Source: Butyricicoccus sp. (GTDB taxonomy: Bacteria; Bacillota; Clostridia; Oscillospirales; Butyricicoccaceae). Taken from it: 64,000 nt of DNA. A program made the translations under genes and the position numbers. The stretch is from the NCBI GenBank assembly GCA_017886875.1, contig JAGHIZ010000063.1, positions 41,117-105,116 on the forward strand, given 5' to 3'. Shown piece after piece: positions 44,596 through 53,540 of this stretch. The notes beneath the pieces were generated by a model, which had not been told where the DNA came from, searched no databases, and saw only the letters and a program-made list of their open reading frames with translations. Numbering within the stretch: position 1 is the stretch's first letter; the number at the start of each line of letters is the position of its first letter.

Positions 44596-45018
44596 ATGGA
44601 AAATAATATAATCTTAACTTTTAAAATTATATGTGCTGCAATCGGTGGCTTTTGTGCCACTCTTTGGGGGGCGTTAGATGGCGTTATGATGGTTTTACTT
44701 GCCTTTATTGCAATAGACTATATAACTGGATTAATGGTGGGAATTGTTACAAAAACCCTTAATAGTTCTACTGGCTTTAAAGGCTTAGCTAAAAAAGTTT
44801 TTATTCTGCTTTTAGTATTGATTGCAAACATACTTGATGTTTATATAATGGGCGGTTCTGGTGTTGTGCGTGGCGTTGTAATAGCCTTTTACATAGCAAA
44901 TGAAGGTATAAGCATATTAGAAAATGCAGGTAAGCTTGGTGTACCTTATCCACAAAAACTCAAGGAGGTATTAGAGCAGCTTAAAGAAAGTGAGGACGAA
45001 AATGCAAATAAACTTTAA
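44596..45018 (+). CDS. Phage holin (Phage_holin_4 type)
   Basis: This 140-residue protein has three or four membrane helices and the usual LLAFIAIDYITGLMVGI motif of phage_holin_4/Cph1 holins, with a charged C-terminus. It would form lesions that release the endolysin. An AGGTGATAAAC site precedes the ATG; a strong AAAGGAGG lies 30 bases further upstream without an obvious start. Confidence 0.93.
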   Translation: MENNIILTFKIICAAIGGFCATLWGALDGVMMVLLAFIAIDYITGLMVGIVTKTLNSSTGFKGLAKKVFILLLVLIANILDVYIMGGSGVVRGVVIAFYIANEGISILENAGKLGVPYPQKLKEVLEQLKESEDENANKL

Positions 45019-45730
45019 GCAATGTAACTCTGGCAATTATCAAGAGGGTAGAAGTAAGGCTATTGAGTATATTGTTATACATTACACAAGCAATAAAGGC
45101 GATACTGCTAAAAATAATATTGATTATTTTGAAAGAGAAAAAAATATAAAGGCTTCTGCAAATTATTTCATTGATGAAAATGAAGTTTGGCAGTCTGTAC
45201 TAGATACTGATACTGCTTGGCACTGTGGGGCTAAAACTTATAAACATAAGTTTTGCAGAAATGCTAACAGCTTAGGCATTGAAATATGTATGCTTGATAA
45301 AAATGGTAATATCAGACTAAAAAGCATTGCAAACGCCATAAAACTAACAAAAATGCTTATGCAGAAATACAACATAAGCATTGATAACATAATTCGTCAT
45401 TATGATGTGACTGGGAAAGACTGCCCTCGTCCTATGGTAGAAGATGAAAACCTTTGGTATAGCTTTAAACAATCACTTTTACAGGAGGAAAATATGAAAA
45501 CATATAAATGGCTCAATGATATGCCAGATTATTCACAGGACACTTTTACTAGACTTTTTAAAACAGGTGTTATTTCCACTGATAGCGATGGTGCTATGGC
45601 TGTACAAGAAAGCTCTATTCAGCCTATTATGTACATTGACCGCTTAACTGGTGGTCAGATAGAAAAAATTCCGCAACTTATCGCATTATTACCTCAAACC
45701 ATAAAACTAATTGAAAGTAAGGAGGCTTGA
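45002..45730 (+). CDS. Phage endolysin: N-acetylmuramoyl-L-alanine amidase
   Basis: This 242-residue amidase of the Amidase_2 type has zinc ligands in VIHYTS, AWHCGA region and a terminal DCPRP motif (VTGKDCPRPM). A C-terminal segment of about 70 residues (MPDYSQDTFTRLFKTGV...) probably binds the wall. It overlaps the holin by 17 bases, as lysis pairs often do. It starts at the ATG after GAGGA. Confidence 0.92.
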   Translation: MQINFKQCNSGNYQEGRSKAIEYIVIHYTSNKGDTAKNNIDYFEREKNIKASANYFIDENEVWQSVLDTDTAWHCGAKTYKHKFCRNANSLGIEICMLDKNGNIRLKSIANAIKLTKMLMQKYNISIDNIIRHYDVTGKDCPRPMVEDENLWYSFKQSLLQEENMKTYKWLNDMPDYSQDTFTRLFKTGVISTDSDGAMAVQESSIQPIMYIDRLTGGQIEKIPQLIALLPQTIKLIESKEA

Positions 45731-45734
45731 TTTT

Positions 45735-47087
45735 ATGTTCGGTTTAGGTGCTATTATTGGTGGTGCTTTAGCTGCTGCTGGTGCTGCAAGTGCAGTATCT
45801 TCAAGTAATAAAAATAATAACAGTTCTTCAAGTAGCTCTTCTAGCTCATCAAACTCATACAATAACAGATATCCTGGCTCTAGTAGCAGTTCTTCTAGCT
45901 CTTGGGGCTCTAGTGGTTCATCAAGTTCTAGTTCTTCTAATATTCCAAAATTTGATGTAAATACTGATTATCAGGCTTTAATAAATCAAGCTGTTAGCAG
46001 TGGTGACTATCAAAGTGCTGCAAAGTATGAACAGCTTAGAAACCAGAAAATTGATGCTGGTTATGGTTCAAGTAATGATAAAACAAATAACTATTCTCAG
46101 TTTTTAAATGCAAATAACAATTCTAACTGGTCTGGTCTTTATCAAAATACTGATTGGGCGGGTATGTTTGAGGATAGTATGGGTACTGCTAGTGTAGGAC
46201 AGCTTCAAAATATACTTAATCAGAGACTAAATAAGCTAAATGGTAAATCTGATGCTTGGCAGGAACAGGCACAAAGCTATGTTGATGGTCTTTACAATCA
46301 AATGTATCAACCTCAATTAGACGCTATTAAGCAATATGAAGACGCTATGAATGGTTATATGAACCAATATGAGCAAATGCAAAATGCTATTCAGGCTCAA
46401 AATCAAGCTGCTATTGAACAGAATGTCGCTCAGCTTGAGGCTCAGAAAACAGGTGTTTATCAAGCGGGACAGAGTGCTAATAACGCAGCTCAGCAAAACT
46501 ATATGAATTTACTTAACCCTAATGGTGCTAACGCTGAACAGCTTGCTGCTTTAGGTCTTACTAACTCTGGATTGTCTGAAAGTTCAGCTATAGCGGCTCA
46601 AAATGCTTATACAAGTGCTGTAAACTCAAATGAACAGAATGTTAGCAATCAAATTCAAGCTATTGAGCTTGCTATTAAAAATGCTCAGTTATCTGGTGAT
46701 ATTGCAACAGCTGAACAGCTTCAAGGATATTACAATACCGTTTTACAAGCGGGTATGCAAAATGCTAACAACATTTTATCTGCTATGCAATGGGCAATAT
46801 CTAACGGTCAGAGTATGAACCAGCAAAACATAAATAATGCTTTCACTCAGGCAGGTATCACTGGTAGCTTAAATGGTAATCCAACTATGGAAGGTCAAAA
46901 ACTTTCTTATACAATAGAAGGTTTAAGTCTTGATAATCAGATTAAACAATTTCAGTTACTTTTACAACAGGCTTATGGTATGAAACAGGCTGAGGCTGAA
47001 TATCAGGCTCAATTACTTGCTAACAGTGGTGCAAGCCTAGAAAACGCTTATCAGGAGCTTTATAACAGATATTTACTCTGGTTATAA
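45735..47087 (+). CDS. Probable phage ejection/internal virion protein
   Basis: This 450-residue protein has an Ala/Gly-rich hydrophobic N-terminus (FGLGAIIGGALAAAGAASA), a Ser/Asn tract (residues about 25-65) and a long Gln/Ala-rich helical body (AQNQAAIEQNVAQLEAQKTGVYQAG). Such composition is typical of podovirus ejection proteins and some tail components, but no motif proves it. The ATG follows GGAGG. The stop directly abuts the stop of the convergent peptidase gene, with no spacer. Confidence 0.55.
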   Translation: MFGLGAIIGGALAAAGAASAVSSSNKNNNSSSSSSSSSSNSYNNRYPGSSSSSSSSWGSSGSSSSSSSNIPKFDVNTDYQALINQAVSSGDYQSAAKYEQLRNQKIDAGYGSSNDKTNNYSQFLNANNNSNWSGLYQNTDWAGMFEDSMGTASVGQLQNILNQRLNKLNGKSDAWQEQAQSYVDGLYNQMYQPQLDAIKQYEDAMNGYMNQYEQMQNAIQAQNQAAIEQNVAQLEAQKTGVYQAGQSANNAAQQNYMNLLNPNGANAEQLAALGLTNSGLSESSAIAAQNAYTSAVNSNEQNVSNQIQAIELAIKNAQLSGDIATAEQLQGYYNTVLQAGMQNANNILSAMQWAISNGQSMNQQNINNAFTQAGITGSLNGNPTMEGQKLSYTIEGLSLDNQIKQFQLLLQQAYGMKQAEAEYQAQLLANSGASLENAYQELYNRYLLWL

Positions 47088-48284
47088 TTAAATAATTTCA
47101 ATTAATGGCTGTGGCTTGCCGGTTAAACAAATTCCGCCTTGTTCACTTACAAGATATGTGTTCTCTGTTCCGACAAGCCCTATGCCATCAAGCTTTATTT
47201 TAGGCTCAATCGCAAACACTTCATTAGGCTTTATTGTTAAATCAAAACCTTTTGCTATTGCTGGGTATTCGTCCATAGCTAGACCTATTGAATGACCTAA
47301 AAACTTTTTACCAAACATAAAACCTTGTTTAAATTCATCTGGAACAGCATTATATGCAAAATCATAAATATCACTTAGTTTTATAGTCGGTTTTAACATT
47401 TTAGATGTATTCTTTTCAATATCTAAACAAATATTATATGCTCGTTTAATTAAATCTCCGTTTTTATGCTCGCTAAGTTTGCCATAAAAATATGTTACAC
47501 TTTTATCTGTATGATATCCTGCAACTCCACATGATATATCAGCAAACACTATATCTCCTTTTTTTAATTTTCGACTGTGTGAACCAAGCGCTTGTATAGG
47601 TATATATGTGCCTGTGCAGCCATCTGGGCTATCAAATGATATTCCATTTAATCCATTTTCACTAAATGAACACATTCCGCCTACAGCTTCACCATGTGGA
47701 TTTTCAAATCGACAACTGCCCATTGAACCTCGTCTTATTAAATCCAATAATACTTCACCACAAAGTTCCGCTTCACTTACGCCTTCTCTTAAAAATACAG
47801 GTAAAACTTGCTCCAGACTTTGAGCATGTATTTTACCAGACGCTTTTATACATTCTATCTCATATTCACTTTTAATAACTCTTAGACTTTGTAAAACAGG
47901 TAGGATATCTTTACATTCTTCAAATTTTAAATATTTTTTCACAAGATTTAACCACTGTAAAGTGGCATGTTTATATTCCAAATAAACGATTTTTGGTATA
48001 TCTATGAAATATTCTGATATATCTCTAAAGGATTTCATAGAACGGATATCTTCAAATTCACTTTCATTTCTTGCTCTATCATAGTTTTTACGCACCCATA
48101 ATATAGCTTGCTTTTTTGTTATTACAAGTAAGCCATCTGGTACTGTGCCTGTTAAATAATATAAATTTACAGGATTATGTATTAGCACCATTTGCCAATT
48201 TTTATCTTGGTTTTCTAGTTCTAATCTAAATGCATTTAATCTGTTTTCTAACTCTTGTTTTGGTACGGGTGCATTAAACTTCAT
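47088..48284 (-). CDS. M24-family Xaa-Pro aminopeptidase-like protein
   Basis: This 398-residue peptidase has an N-terminal creatinase-like domain and the pita-bread catalytic domain. The metal ligands are readable: FADISCG and the later YHTDKSV (two Asp), HSIGLAMDEYP (His), FAIEPK and TENTYLV (two Glu). It hydrolyses N-terminal Xaa-Pro or similar peptides in the cytoplasm. It is single-gene, convergent with the phage block. Confidence 0.92.
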   Translation of the reverse strand: MKFNAPVPKQELENRLNAFRLELENQDKNWQMVLIHNPVNLYYLTGTVPDGLLVITKKQAILWVRKNYDRARNESEFEDIRSMKSFRDISEYFIDIPKIVYLEYKHATLQWLNLVKKYLKFEECKDILPVLQSLRVIKSEYEIECIKASGKIHAQSLEQVLPVFLREGVSEAELCGEVLLDLIRRGSMGSCRFENPHGEAVGGMCSFSENGLNGISFDSPDGCTGTYIPIQALGSHSRKLKKGDIVFADISCGVAGYHTDKSVTYFYGKLSEHKNGDLIKRAYNICLDIEKNTSKMLKPTIKLSDIYDFAYNAVPDEFKQGFMFGKKFLGHSIGLAMDEYPAIAKGFDLTIKPNEVFAIEPKIKLDGIGLVGTENTYLVSEQGGICLTGKPQPLIEII

Positions 48285-48350
48285 ATATATTAAGCCCTTT
48301 CTATAATTATAATTATTTTATGAAATTATAACATAGTAGGGTTTTATAAA

Positions 48351-49280
48351 TCAAATTGCTCTCATTAAAATAGAAATATAGATAAAATAACACAATATTA
48401 AACTAAGACCTTGTATTCTAAAAAATTTGCCATGAAACATTGGAGGTATTAGTGATATACCTATTAAAATAATCGCAAATGGTAAATCTCTAACAAATAC
48501 TTCAGGTTCTACCGCTAAAATTCCTCCGCTTGCTATGGTACTTGCAGGCACTACAAGCGATAAGTTTATTATATTCGCTCCTATAATATTACCTACTGAT
48601 AACATTCCATGACCTTTTCTTATAGCCGAAAGTGTGGTCATAAGCTCAGGTAGGGAAGTGCCAAGTGCAACAAGAGTTAAACCAATTATGCTTTCTGGTA
48701 TTCCTAACATACTTGCAAGCCTTGTGCCATGGTCTACCATTAGTTTTGCACCAAGTATAACCGAAACAGCTCCAACAATAAACATAAAAAATGTTTCAAG
48801 TACATTTATTTTTATATCTTTATTTTCTGTATTACTAGCACTTTGCAAATTCATAGCTAAAAATGAAAATAAAAGTGTAAATAAACCAAGTGCTTCACCT
48901 GAATTTATAACACCATCAGCACAAAAACAACCTGTTAGCACTCCTAAACATATTAAAACTGCTCCTTTGGTTTTAGCTTCTCTTATGCTAAAAACAGATG
49001 GTGCAAGTAATGCTGAAATACCTAATATAAGCCCAGTATTACATGCAACTGAGCCTACTGCATTACCTACAGCAAGTTCAGATGCACCCCTTAAACTCGC
49101 TAGAATTGATACTGTAAGTTCTGGTGCAGTTGTGCAAATGCTTACAAGTGTTGCTCCTATAACAAAACGAGGTATACCACTGGCTTCGGCTATTTTTGCC
49201 GCTGAGTCAACAAATACATCTCCACCCCTCATAGTCAAAATAAGCCCAATTATAAAAAAACATAGTGAATATAAAATCAC
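48351..49280 (-). CDS. Na+/Ca2+-exchanger family protein (YrbG-like)
   Basis: This 309-residue membrane antiporter has about ten helices in two inverted repeats. The alpha-repeat motifs are ATLVSICTTAPELTVS and LTLVALGTSLPELMTT. A short hydrophilic loop separates them. It probably exports Ca2+ in exchange for Na+ or H+. Confidence 0.92.
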   Translation of the reverse strand: MILYSLCFFIIGLILTMRGGDVFVDSAAKIAEASGIPRFVIGATLVSICTTAPELTVSILASLRGASELAVGNAVGSVACNTGLILGISALLAPSVFSIREAKTKGAVLICLGVLTGCFCADGVINSGEALGLFTLLFSFLAMNLQSASNTENKDIKINVLETFFMFIVGAVSVILGAKLMVDHGTRLASMLGIPESIIGLTLVALGTSLPELMTTLSAIRKGHGMLSVGNIIGANIINLSLVVPASTIASGGILAVEPEVFVRDLPFAIILIGISLIPPMFHGKFFRIQGLSLILCYFIYISILMRAI

Positions 49281-49316
49281 AACTCATAATACCTCCTGTT
49301 AATTTATCAGTTAAAT

Positions 49317-49335
49317 ATATGTTTAAAAAACATAT
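49317..49335. promoter_or_regulatory. Inverted repeat upstream of cardiolipin synthase
   Basis: ATATGTTT-AAA-AAACATAT is an 8-bp perfect inverted repeat 20 bp upstream of the -35 of the next promoter. Operator role possible. Confidence 0.4.
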
Positions 49336-49356
49336 GTTATCACTTTTTCTATATCA

Positions 49357-49385
49357 TTGACACTATAACTTAAAAGAGGTATCAT
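49357..49385 (+). promoter_or_regulatory. Promoter of cardiolipin synthase
   Basis: TTGACA, 17 bp, TATCAT, about 38 bp before the start. Confidence 0.7.
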
Positions 49386-49422
49386 AAAAACAAAGTTCCG
49401 TTTAAATAGAAATGGAGGAAGT

Positions 49423-50949
49423 ATGAAAAAATTTTTAGGTAAAATAATAGGGGATAGGCGTATAGTTGGTGGCTTATTACTAATTATACAAATGTGTTTG
49501 TTTATATGGCTTTTAAATAATATTTTTCTTATATTTCCTTGGGTAGACTTTTTTTGTACAATTTTATCAATTATTATTGTAGTTTGGATTGTAAGAAAAA
49601 ATGATAACCCATCTTATAAAATTCCATGGATTATCCTTATTTTAATATTCCCTCTATTTGGTGGTTTGTTTTATCTTATGTGGGGTAATACTCCATTTAA
49701 TAGAAGTAGAGCTAGTCATAAATTTGAGCCTATAACTCCTGATTTTTCTGAGCATAAATCTACACCGGCTAGAGATAGACTTATTGCCGCTATGCCAAGG
49801 CAAGCAAGACGCACTCAATATATACAAAATGTGAGTGGTTTGCCGGTTTGGGGTGAAACTACTACTAGATATTTTTCTGTAGGTGAACACCAATTTGAGG
49901 CTATGTGTATAGAATTGAGCAAAGCTCAAAAGTTTATATTTATGGAATATTTTATAATTGAACCCGGTGAAATGTGGCAGCCTATACTTGATATACTTTG
50001 TGAAAAGGTTAAAAATGGTGTAGAAGTAAGAGTTATGTATGATGATGCAGGCTGTATAACGAAATTACCGCTTAATTATGATAAATATTTGAACTCATTA
50101 GGTATTAAAACGGTTAAATTTAATAGATTTATTCCAACACTTAACACCTATCTCAATTATCGTGACCATAGAAAAATTACGGTTATTGATGGTAATGTAG
50201 GTTATATGGGTGGAACTAATATTGCTGATGAATATATAAACCGCAATTCTCCTTATGGTCATTGGAAAGATACAAGCGTTGAGCTTCGTGGTGCTGGTGT
50301 AGCTAATATGACCGAAATGTTTTTAGAAATGTGGGAATATGCGACAAACACAATAACTAATAATCATATAAAATATAAACCAACTATTGAAAGACCAGCA
50401 GATGGTTATGTTCAGCCATTTGGTGACAGTCCTCTTGATGAATTTAATGTTGGTGAAACAGTTTATATGCAAATCGTTAACAATGCAAGAAGATATGTTT
50501 ATATAACTACTCCTTATCTTGTGCTTGATAATGAAATGATAACAGCTCTTGTAACTGCTGCTCAAAGTGGTATTGATGTTAGAATTATTACTCCTGGTGT
50601 GCCAGATAAAAAACTTGTTTATATGGTAACTCGTTCATTCTATCAGCAGCTTCATAAATTTGGTGTGAAAATATATGAATATACTCCCGGATTTTTACAC
50701 GCTAAAATGATTGTTTCTGATGATGATGTTGCTGTTGTTGGTACTATAAATATGGATTTCCGTTCTTTTTTTATGCATTTTGAATGTGGTACTGTGTTCT
50801 ATGGAGGTAAGGTAATAGAGGAAATTAAAACTGATATAGAGGAAATTATGGCTCAGTCAAGGCTTGTTGATGATAGATGGTTTAAGGATACTCCTTGGAT
50901 TTCATCTATTTTAGCATCAATTCTAAGACTACTTGCACCATTATTATAA
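49423..50949 (+). CDS. cls: Cardiolipin synthase
   Basis: This 508-residue phospholipase-D-type enzyme has two N-terminal membrane helices and two HKD motifs: HRKITVIDGNVGYMGGTN and HAKMIVSDDDVAVVGTINMDFRS. It makes cardiolipin from phosphatidylglycerol, the lipid supplied by PgsA, whose gene is convergent just downstream. GGAGG precedes the ATG. Confidence 0.95.
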   Translation: MKKFLGKIIGDRRIVGGLLLIIQMCLFIWLLNNIFLIFPWVDFFCTILSIIIVVWIVRKNDNPSYKIPWIILILIFPLFGGLFYLMWGNTPFNRSRASHKFEPITPDFSEHKSTPARDRLIAAMPRQARRTQYIQNVSGLPVWGETTTRYFSVGEHQFEAMCIELSKAQKFIFMEYFIIEPGEMWQPILDILCEKVKNGVEVRVMYDDAGCITKLPLNYDKYLNSLGIKTVKFNRFIPTLNTYLNYRDHRKITVIDGNVGYMGGTNIADEYINRNSPYGHWKDTSVELRGAGVANMTEMFLEMWEYATNTITNNHIKYKPTIERPADGYVQPFGDSPLDEFNVGETVYMQIVNNARRYVYITTPYLVLDNEMITALVTAAQSGIDVRIITPGVPDKKLVYMVTRSFYQQLHKFGVKIYEYTPGFLHAKMIVSDDDVAVVGTINMDFRSFFMHFECGTVFYGGKVIEEIKTDIEEIMAQSRLVDDRWFKDTPWISSILASILRLLAPLL

Positions 50950-50955
50950 AAAAAT

Positions 50956-50988
50956 AGGCTGTAACGATTTTAATTATCGCTACAGCCT
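50956..50988. terminator. Bidirectional terminator
   Basis: The stem AGGCTGTAACGAT / ATCGCTACAGCCT (one mismatch) is followed by TTTATTATT on the plus strand and sits between convergent cls and pgsA. Confidence 0.8.
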
Positions 50989-50994
50989 TTATTA

Positions 50995-51600
50995 TTAGTT
51001 TTTCTTTACTGCTCCATCTTTTACTAAATCCCAGTTTTTAACCATATAGTCAACGCCTGCATAAATTGTAACAAGTGTTACCACCCATGCAACTATATTT
51101 GTTACTAAAATAGGATTTAAACCATCATAAGGAACAAATTGTGAACTTAATAATTCGTTTATATCTTTATTGCTTATTATAATCAAAACAAAGAAATCAA
51201 TTATTATGCCTGCAATCTGTACGCAGGTTTTTACTTTGCCTGTCCATGATGCTGCAAGCACTTTACCCTTTGCTGCGGCTACATTTCTAAGTGATGTAAT
51301 AATAAATTCACGAGCCAGAACAATAAACACCATCCATGCAGGAAAGATACCTTTTTCAATAAAGATAAGCAGTGCTGCTGTTACTAAAAGTTTATCTGCA
51401 AGCGGGTCTACAAATTTACCAAAGTCAGTAACTTGATTGTATTTCCTTGCAATATATCCATCAAGAAAATCTGTAACTGATGCAAGGCAAAACAGCACAA
51501 GTGCTATAATAAGGCTTGTTTTGTCCGCTTGCAATGCAAAATAGATAAAAAATGGTATCATTAAAATTCTTACCATTGTTATTTTATTGGCTGTAGTCAT
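50995..51600 (-). CDS. pgsA: CDP-diacylglycerol-glycerol-3-phosphate 3-phosphatidyltransferase
   Basis: This 201-residue membrane enzyme begins PGP synthesis. The CDP-alcohol phosphotransferase motif is intact (TDFLDGYIARKYNQVTDFGKFVDPLADK), with about five helices. It lies three bases downstream of rimO on the same strand, the common Gram-positive order. Confidence 0.94.
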   Translation of the reverse strand: MTTANKITMVRILMIPFFIYFALQADKTSLIIALVLFCLASVTDFLDGYIARKYNQVTDFGKFVDPLADKLLVTAALLIFIEKGIFPAWMVFIVLAREFIITSLRNVAAAKGKVLAASWTGKVKTCVQIAGIIIDFFVLIIISNKDINELLSSQFVPYDGLNPILVTNIVAWVVTLVTIYAGVDYMVKNWDLVKDGAVKKN

Positions 51601-51603
51601 TTT

Positions 51604-52932
51604 TTACCCTCCTATTTCTACGCCCTCAAGGTCGGCTCCAAGGCTATTTTCAATTCTTACAAGCACAAAATCACCTGCATTAATCTCGTTTTCAGATGTA
51701 AAATACACTCTGCCGTCAACGTCTACCGAGTCAGCATATGTTCTGCCGTAATAAAGTCCTATTGTGTCATCAAAGCCTTCACATAAAACCTGCATTGTTT
51801 GATGCATACGAGATAAATTATACTCATCAATTACACCAGACTGTAATTCCTCAATAATTAAACGGCGATTTGTTTTGGTTTCATCATCAATCTGATTTGG
51901 CATTTCAGCGGCTTCTGTGCCTTCTTCTGGCGAAAATTCAAATACGCCTGCTCGCTCAATTTGTACGTCCTGTAAAAACTCACAAAGCTCAGTAAAATCT
52001 TCTTCAGTTTCATCAGGTAAACCGACAATTAAGCTTGTACGAATAACTAAGCCATCAATTTTTTCACGCATTTTCTTGATAAGTGCAGTAAGGCTTTCTC
52101 TATCTCCTGGGCGATGCATTGCACGAAGTATTTTTTTTGAGGCGTGTTGAAGTGGTATATCAAGATATTTAACAATCTTTTCTTCATTTGCAATCACATC
52201 TATAAGTTCATCTGTAATCTGGTCTGGATATAAATAATGTAATCTTATCCATGTAAAATCAAGTTTGCAAAGCTGTCTTAAAAGCTCAGGTAATAGGCGA
52301 GTATGTCCTTCTAAGTCCATACCATATTTAGTTATGTCCTGAGCAATAACTATAAGCTCCTTAACACCTGCCTCAGAAAGCTGTTTTGCTTCTGCTAAAA
52401 CATCATCAAGCTGTCTGCTGCGATATTTACCTCTGAGTTTTGGAATAATGCAATATGCACAGGTGTTGGAACAACCTTCTGCTATTTTTAAAAATGCTGT
52501 ATAAGATGGTGTTAGCTGCTCACGACTGCCTTCAAGTGCAGCAGATGCCATATCATTCATATATACAGCTTTCTTGCCTGCTAAAACATCTCTTACAGCA
52601 TCAACAATATTTGTATAACTGCCTGTACCACAAATTGCATCAACTTCTGGAAGTTCACTCTGAATTTCATCACGATAACGTTGTGCAAGGCAACCTGTAA
52701 CGACTAGCCCTTTTAAATTGCCTTGTTCCTTATATCTTGCTACATCTAAAATAGTTTCAATAGCTTCGGTTTTTGCCGCTTCTATAAATCCGCAGGTATT
52801 TACTATTCCAATATCTGCGTTTTCCATTTCTTCGGTTATTTCATATCCTGCATCTTTTAACTTTGCAAGCATATGTTCGGAATCGACTAAGTTTTTAGAA
52901 CAACCTAGCGAAATAAGTCCAACTTTTGTCAC
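51604..52932 (-). CDS. rimO: Ribosomal protein S12 methylthiotransferase
   Basis: This 442-residue radical-SAM enzyme methylthiolates Asp89 of S12. The N-terminal iron-sulfur domain has LGCSKNLVDSE, the radical-SAM cluster is CSNTCAYC, and a TRAM domain closes the protein. Translation starts at GTG, nine bases after GAGGAGG; the open frame upstream lacks a site. The protein then reads MTKVGLISLGCSKN, the normal RimO start. Confidence 0.95.
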   Translation of the reverse strand: MTKVGLISLGCSKNLVDSEHMLAKLKDAGYEITEEMENADIGIVNTCGFIEAAKTEAIETILDVARYKEQGNLKGLVVTGCLAQRYRDEIQSELPEVDAICGTGSYTNIVDAVRDVLAGKKAVYMNDMASAALEGSREQLTPSYTAFLKIAEGCSNTCAYCIIPKLRGKYRSRQLDDVLAEAKQLSEAGVKELIVIAQDITKYGMDLEGHTRLLPELLRQLCKLDFTWIRLHYLYPDQITDELIDVIANEEKIVKYLDIPLQHASKKILRAMHRPGDRESLTALIKKMREKIDGLVIRTSLIVGLPDETEEDFTELCEFLQDVQIERAGVFEFSPEEGTEAAEMPNQIDDETKTNRRLIIEELQSGVIDEYNLSRMHQTMQVLCEGFDDTIGLYYGRTYADSVDVDGRVYFTSENEINAGDFVLVRIENSLGADLEGVEIGG

Positions 52933-52967
52933 TGATTTTGTCCTCCTCATTAAATCATTTTGCTTTA

Positions 52968-52996
52968 ATAATATCACATTTTATTAATATTGTCAG
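52968..52996 (-). promoter_or_regulatory. Promoter of rimO-pgsA
   Basis: On the minus strand: CTGACA, 17 bp, TATTAT, about 36 bp before the GTG start. Confidence 0.6.
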
Positions 52997-53012
52997 CTTT
53001 ACACATTAAAAA

Positions 53013-53044
53013 GACAGCGAAAAATAGCAATGCTATTCGCTGTC
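53013..53044 (-). terminator. Terminator after recX
   Basis: A stem with outer GACAGCGAA / TTCGCTGTC and an inner ATAGCA / TGCTAT. Reading minus, it is followed by CTTTTTAA just past the recX stop. Confidence 0.8.
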
Positions 53045-53056
53045 CTTTGTATAAAT

Positions 53057-53533
53057 TTAATATTCACTATGTTCATTTATATATTCATCAAGAGCTTTTT
53101 TTATTTCTGACCATGAAAAACCACGTCTTTGTAAAAATGCAATTGCTTTTTGAATTTCCTTTTTTTCTGATACATCACCTTTTAATTTTTTATCAAGCAA
53201 TGAATGTAAAATAGAATAATCGGTTTCATATTCATTATAAGCTTCATCAGCATCATCATTTGATATACCACGCTTTTTTAGCTCTTGCTTTATTCTGCGT
53301 GTGCCATAACCTTTACGAGCATATGATTTTAAAAGCATTTGTGCATATCTTGTATCATTTAAAAATTTTCTTTCCTCAAGATATGCAGCCGCATATTCAG
53401 CAGCATCTTCACTGTGACCTTTTGCAATCAGATTTTTTATTAGATTTGCTTTGCTTAAATCTCTATATGAAAGTTGCTTTACTGCATCATTTAAAGCTTT
53501 TTCATATGCTTTTTCCAGTTGTTCTTGTGTCAT
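53057..53533 (-). CDS. recX: RecX regulator of RecA
   Basis: This 158-residue, mostly helical protein has three-helix repeats with YRDLSKANLIKNLIAKG and YLEERKFLNDTRYAQMLLKSYARKGYGTRRIKQELKKRGIS. RecX limits RecA filaments. It is seven bases downstream of recA, hence co-transcribed. Confidence 0.92.
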   Translation of the reverse strand: MTQEQLEKAYEKALNDAVKQLSYRDLSKANLIKNLIAKGHSEDAAEYAAAYLEERKFLNDTRYAQMLLKSYARKGYGTRRIKQELKKRGISNDDADEAYNEYETDYSILHSLLDKKLKGDVSEKKEIQKAIAFLQRRGFSWSEIKKALDEYINEHSEY

Positions 53534-53540
53534 TTAGAGC

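Larger units (their letters stand above)
37147..47087 (+). mobile_element. Phage-derived packaging, structural and lysis cassette (podovirus-like)
   Basis: Eleven tightly packed plus-strand genes run from small terminase to a probable ejection protein, with most junctions overlapping or under 70 bp. Packaging, head and lysis functions are present. Integrase, repressor, antirepressor, replication and tail-fibre genes are not seen, and no direct repeat or tRNA marks the ends. Codon and base usage look like the host. Candidates are a domesticated prophage, a gene-transfer-agent-like particle, or a remnant. Confidence 0.8.
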
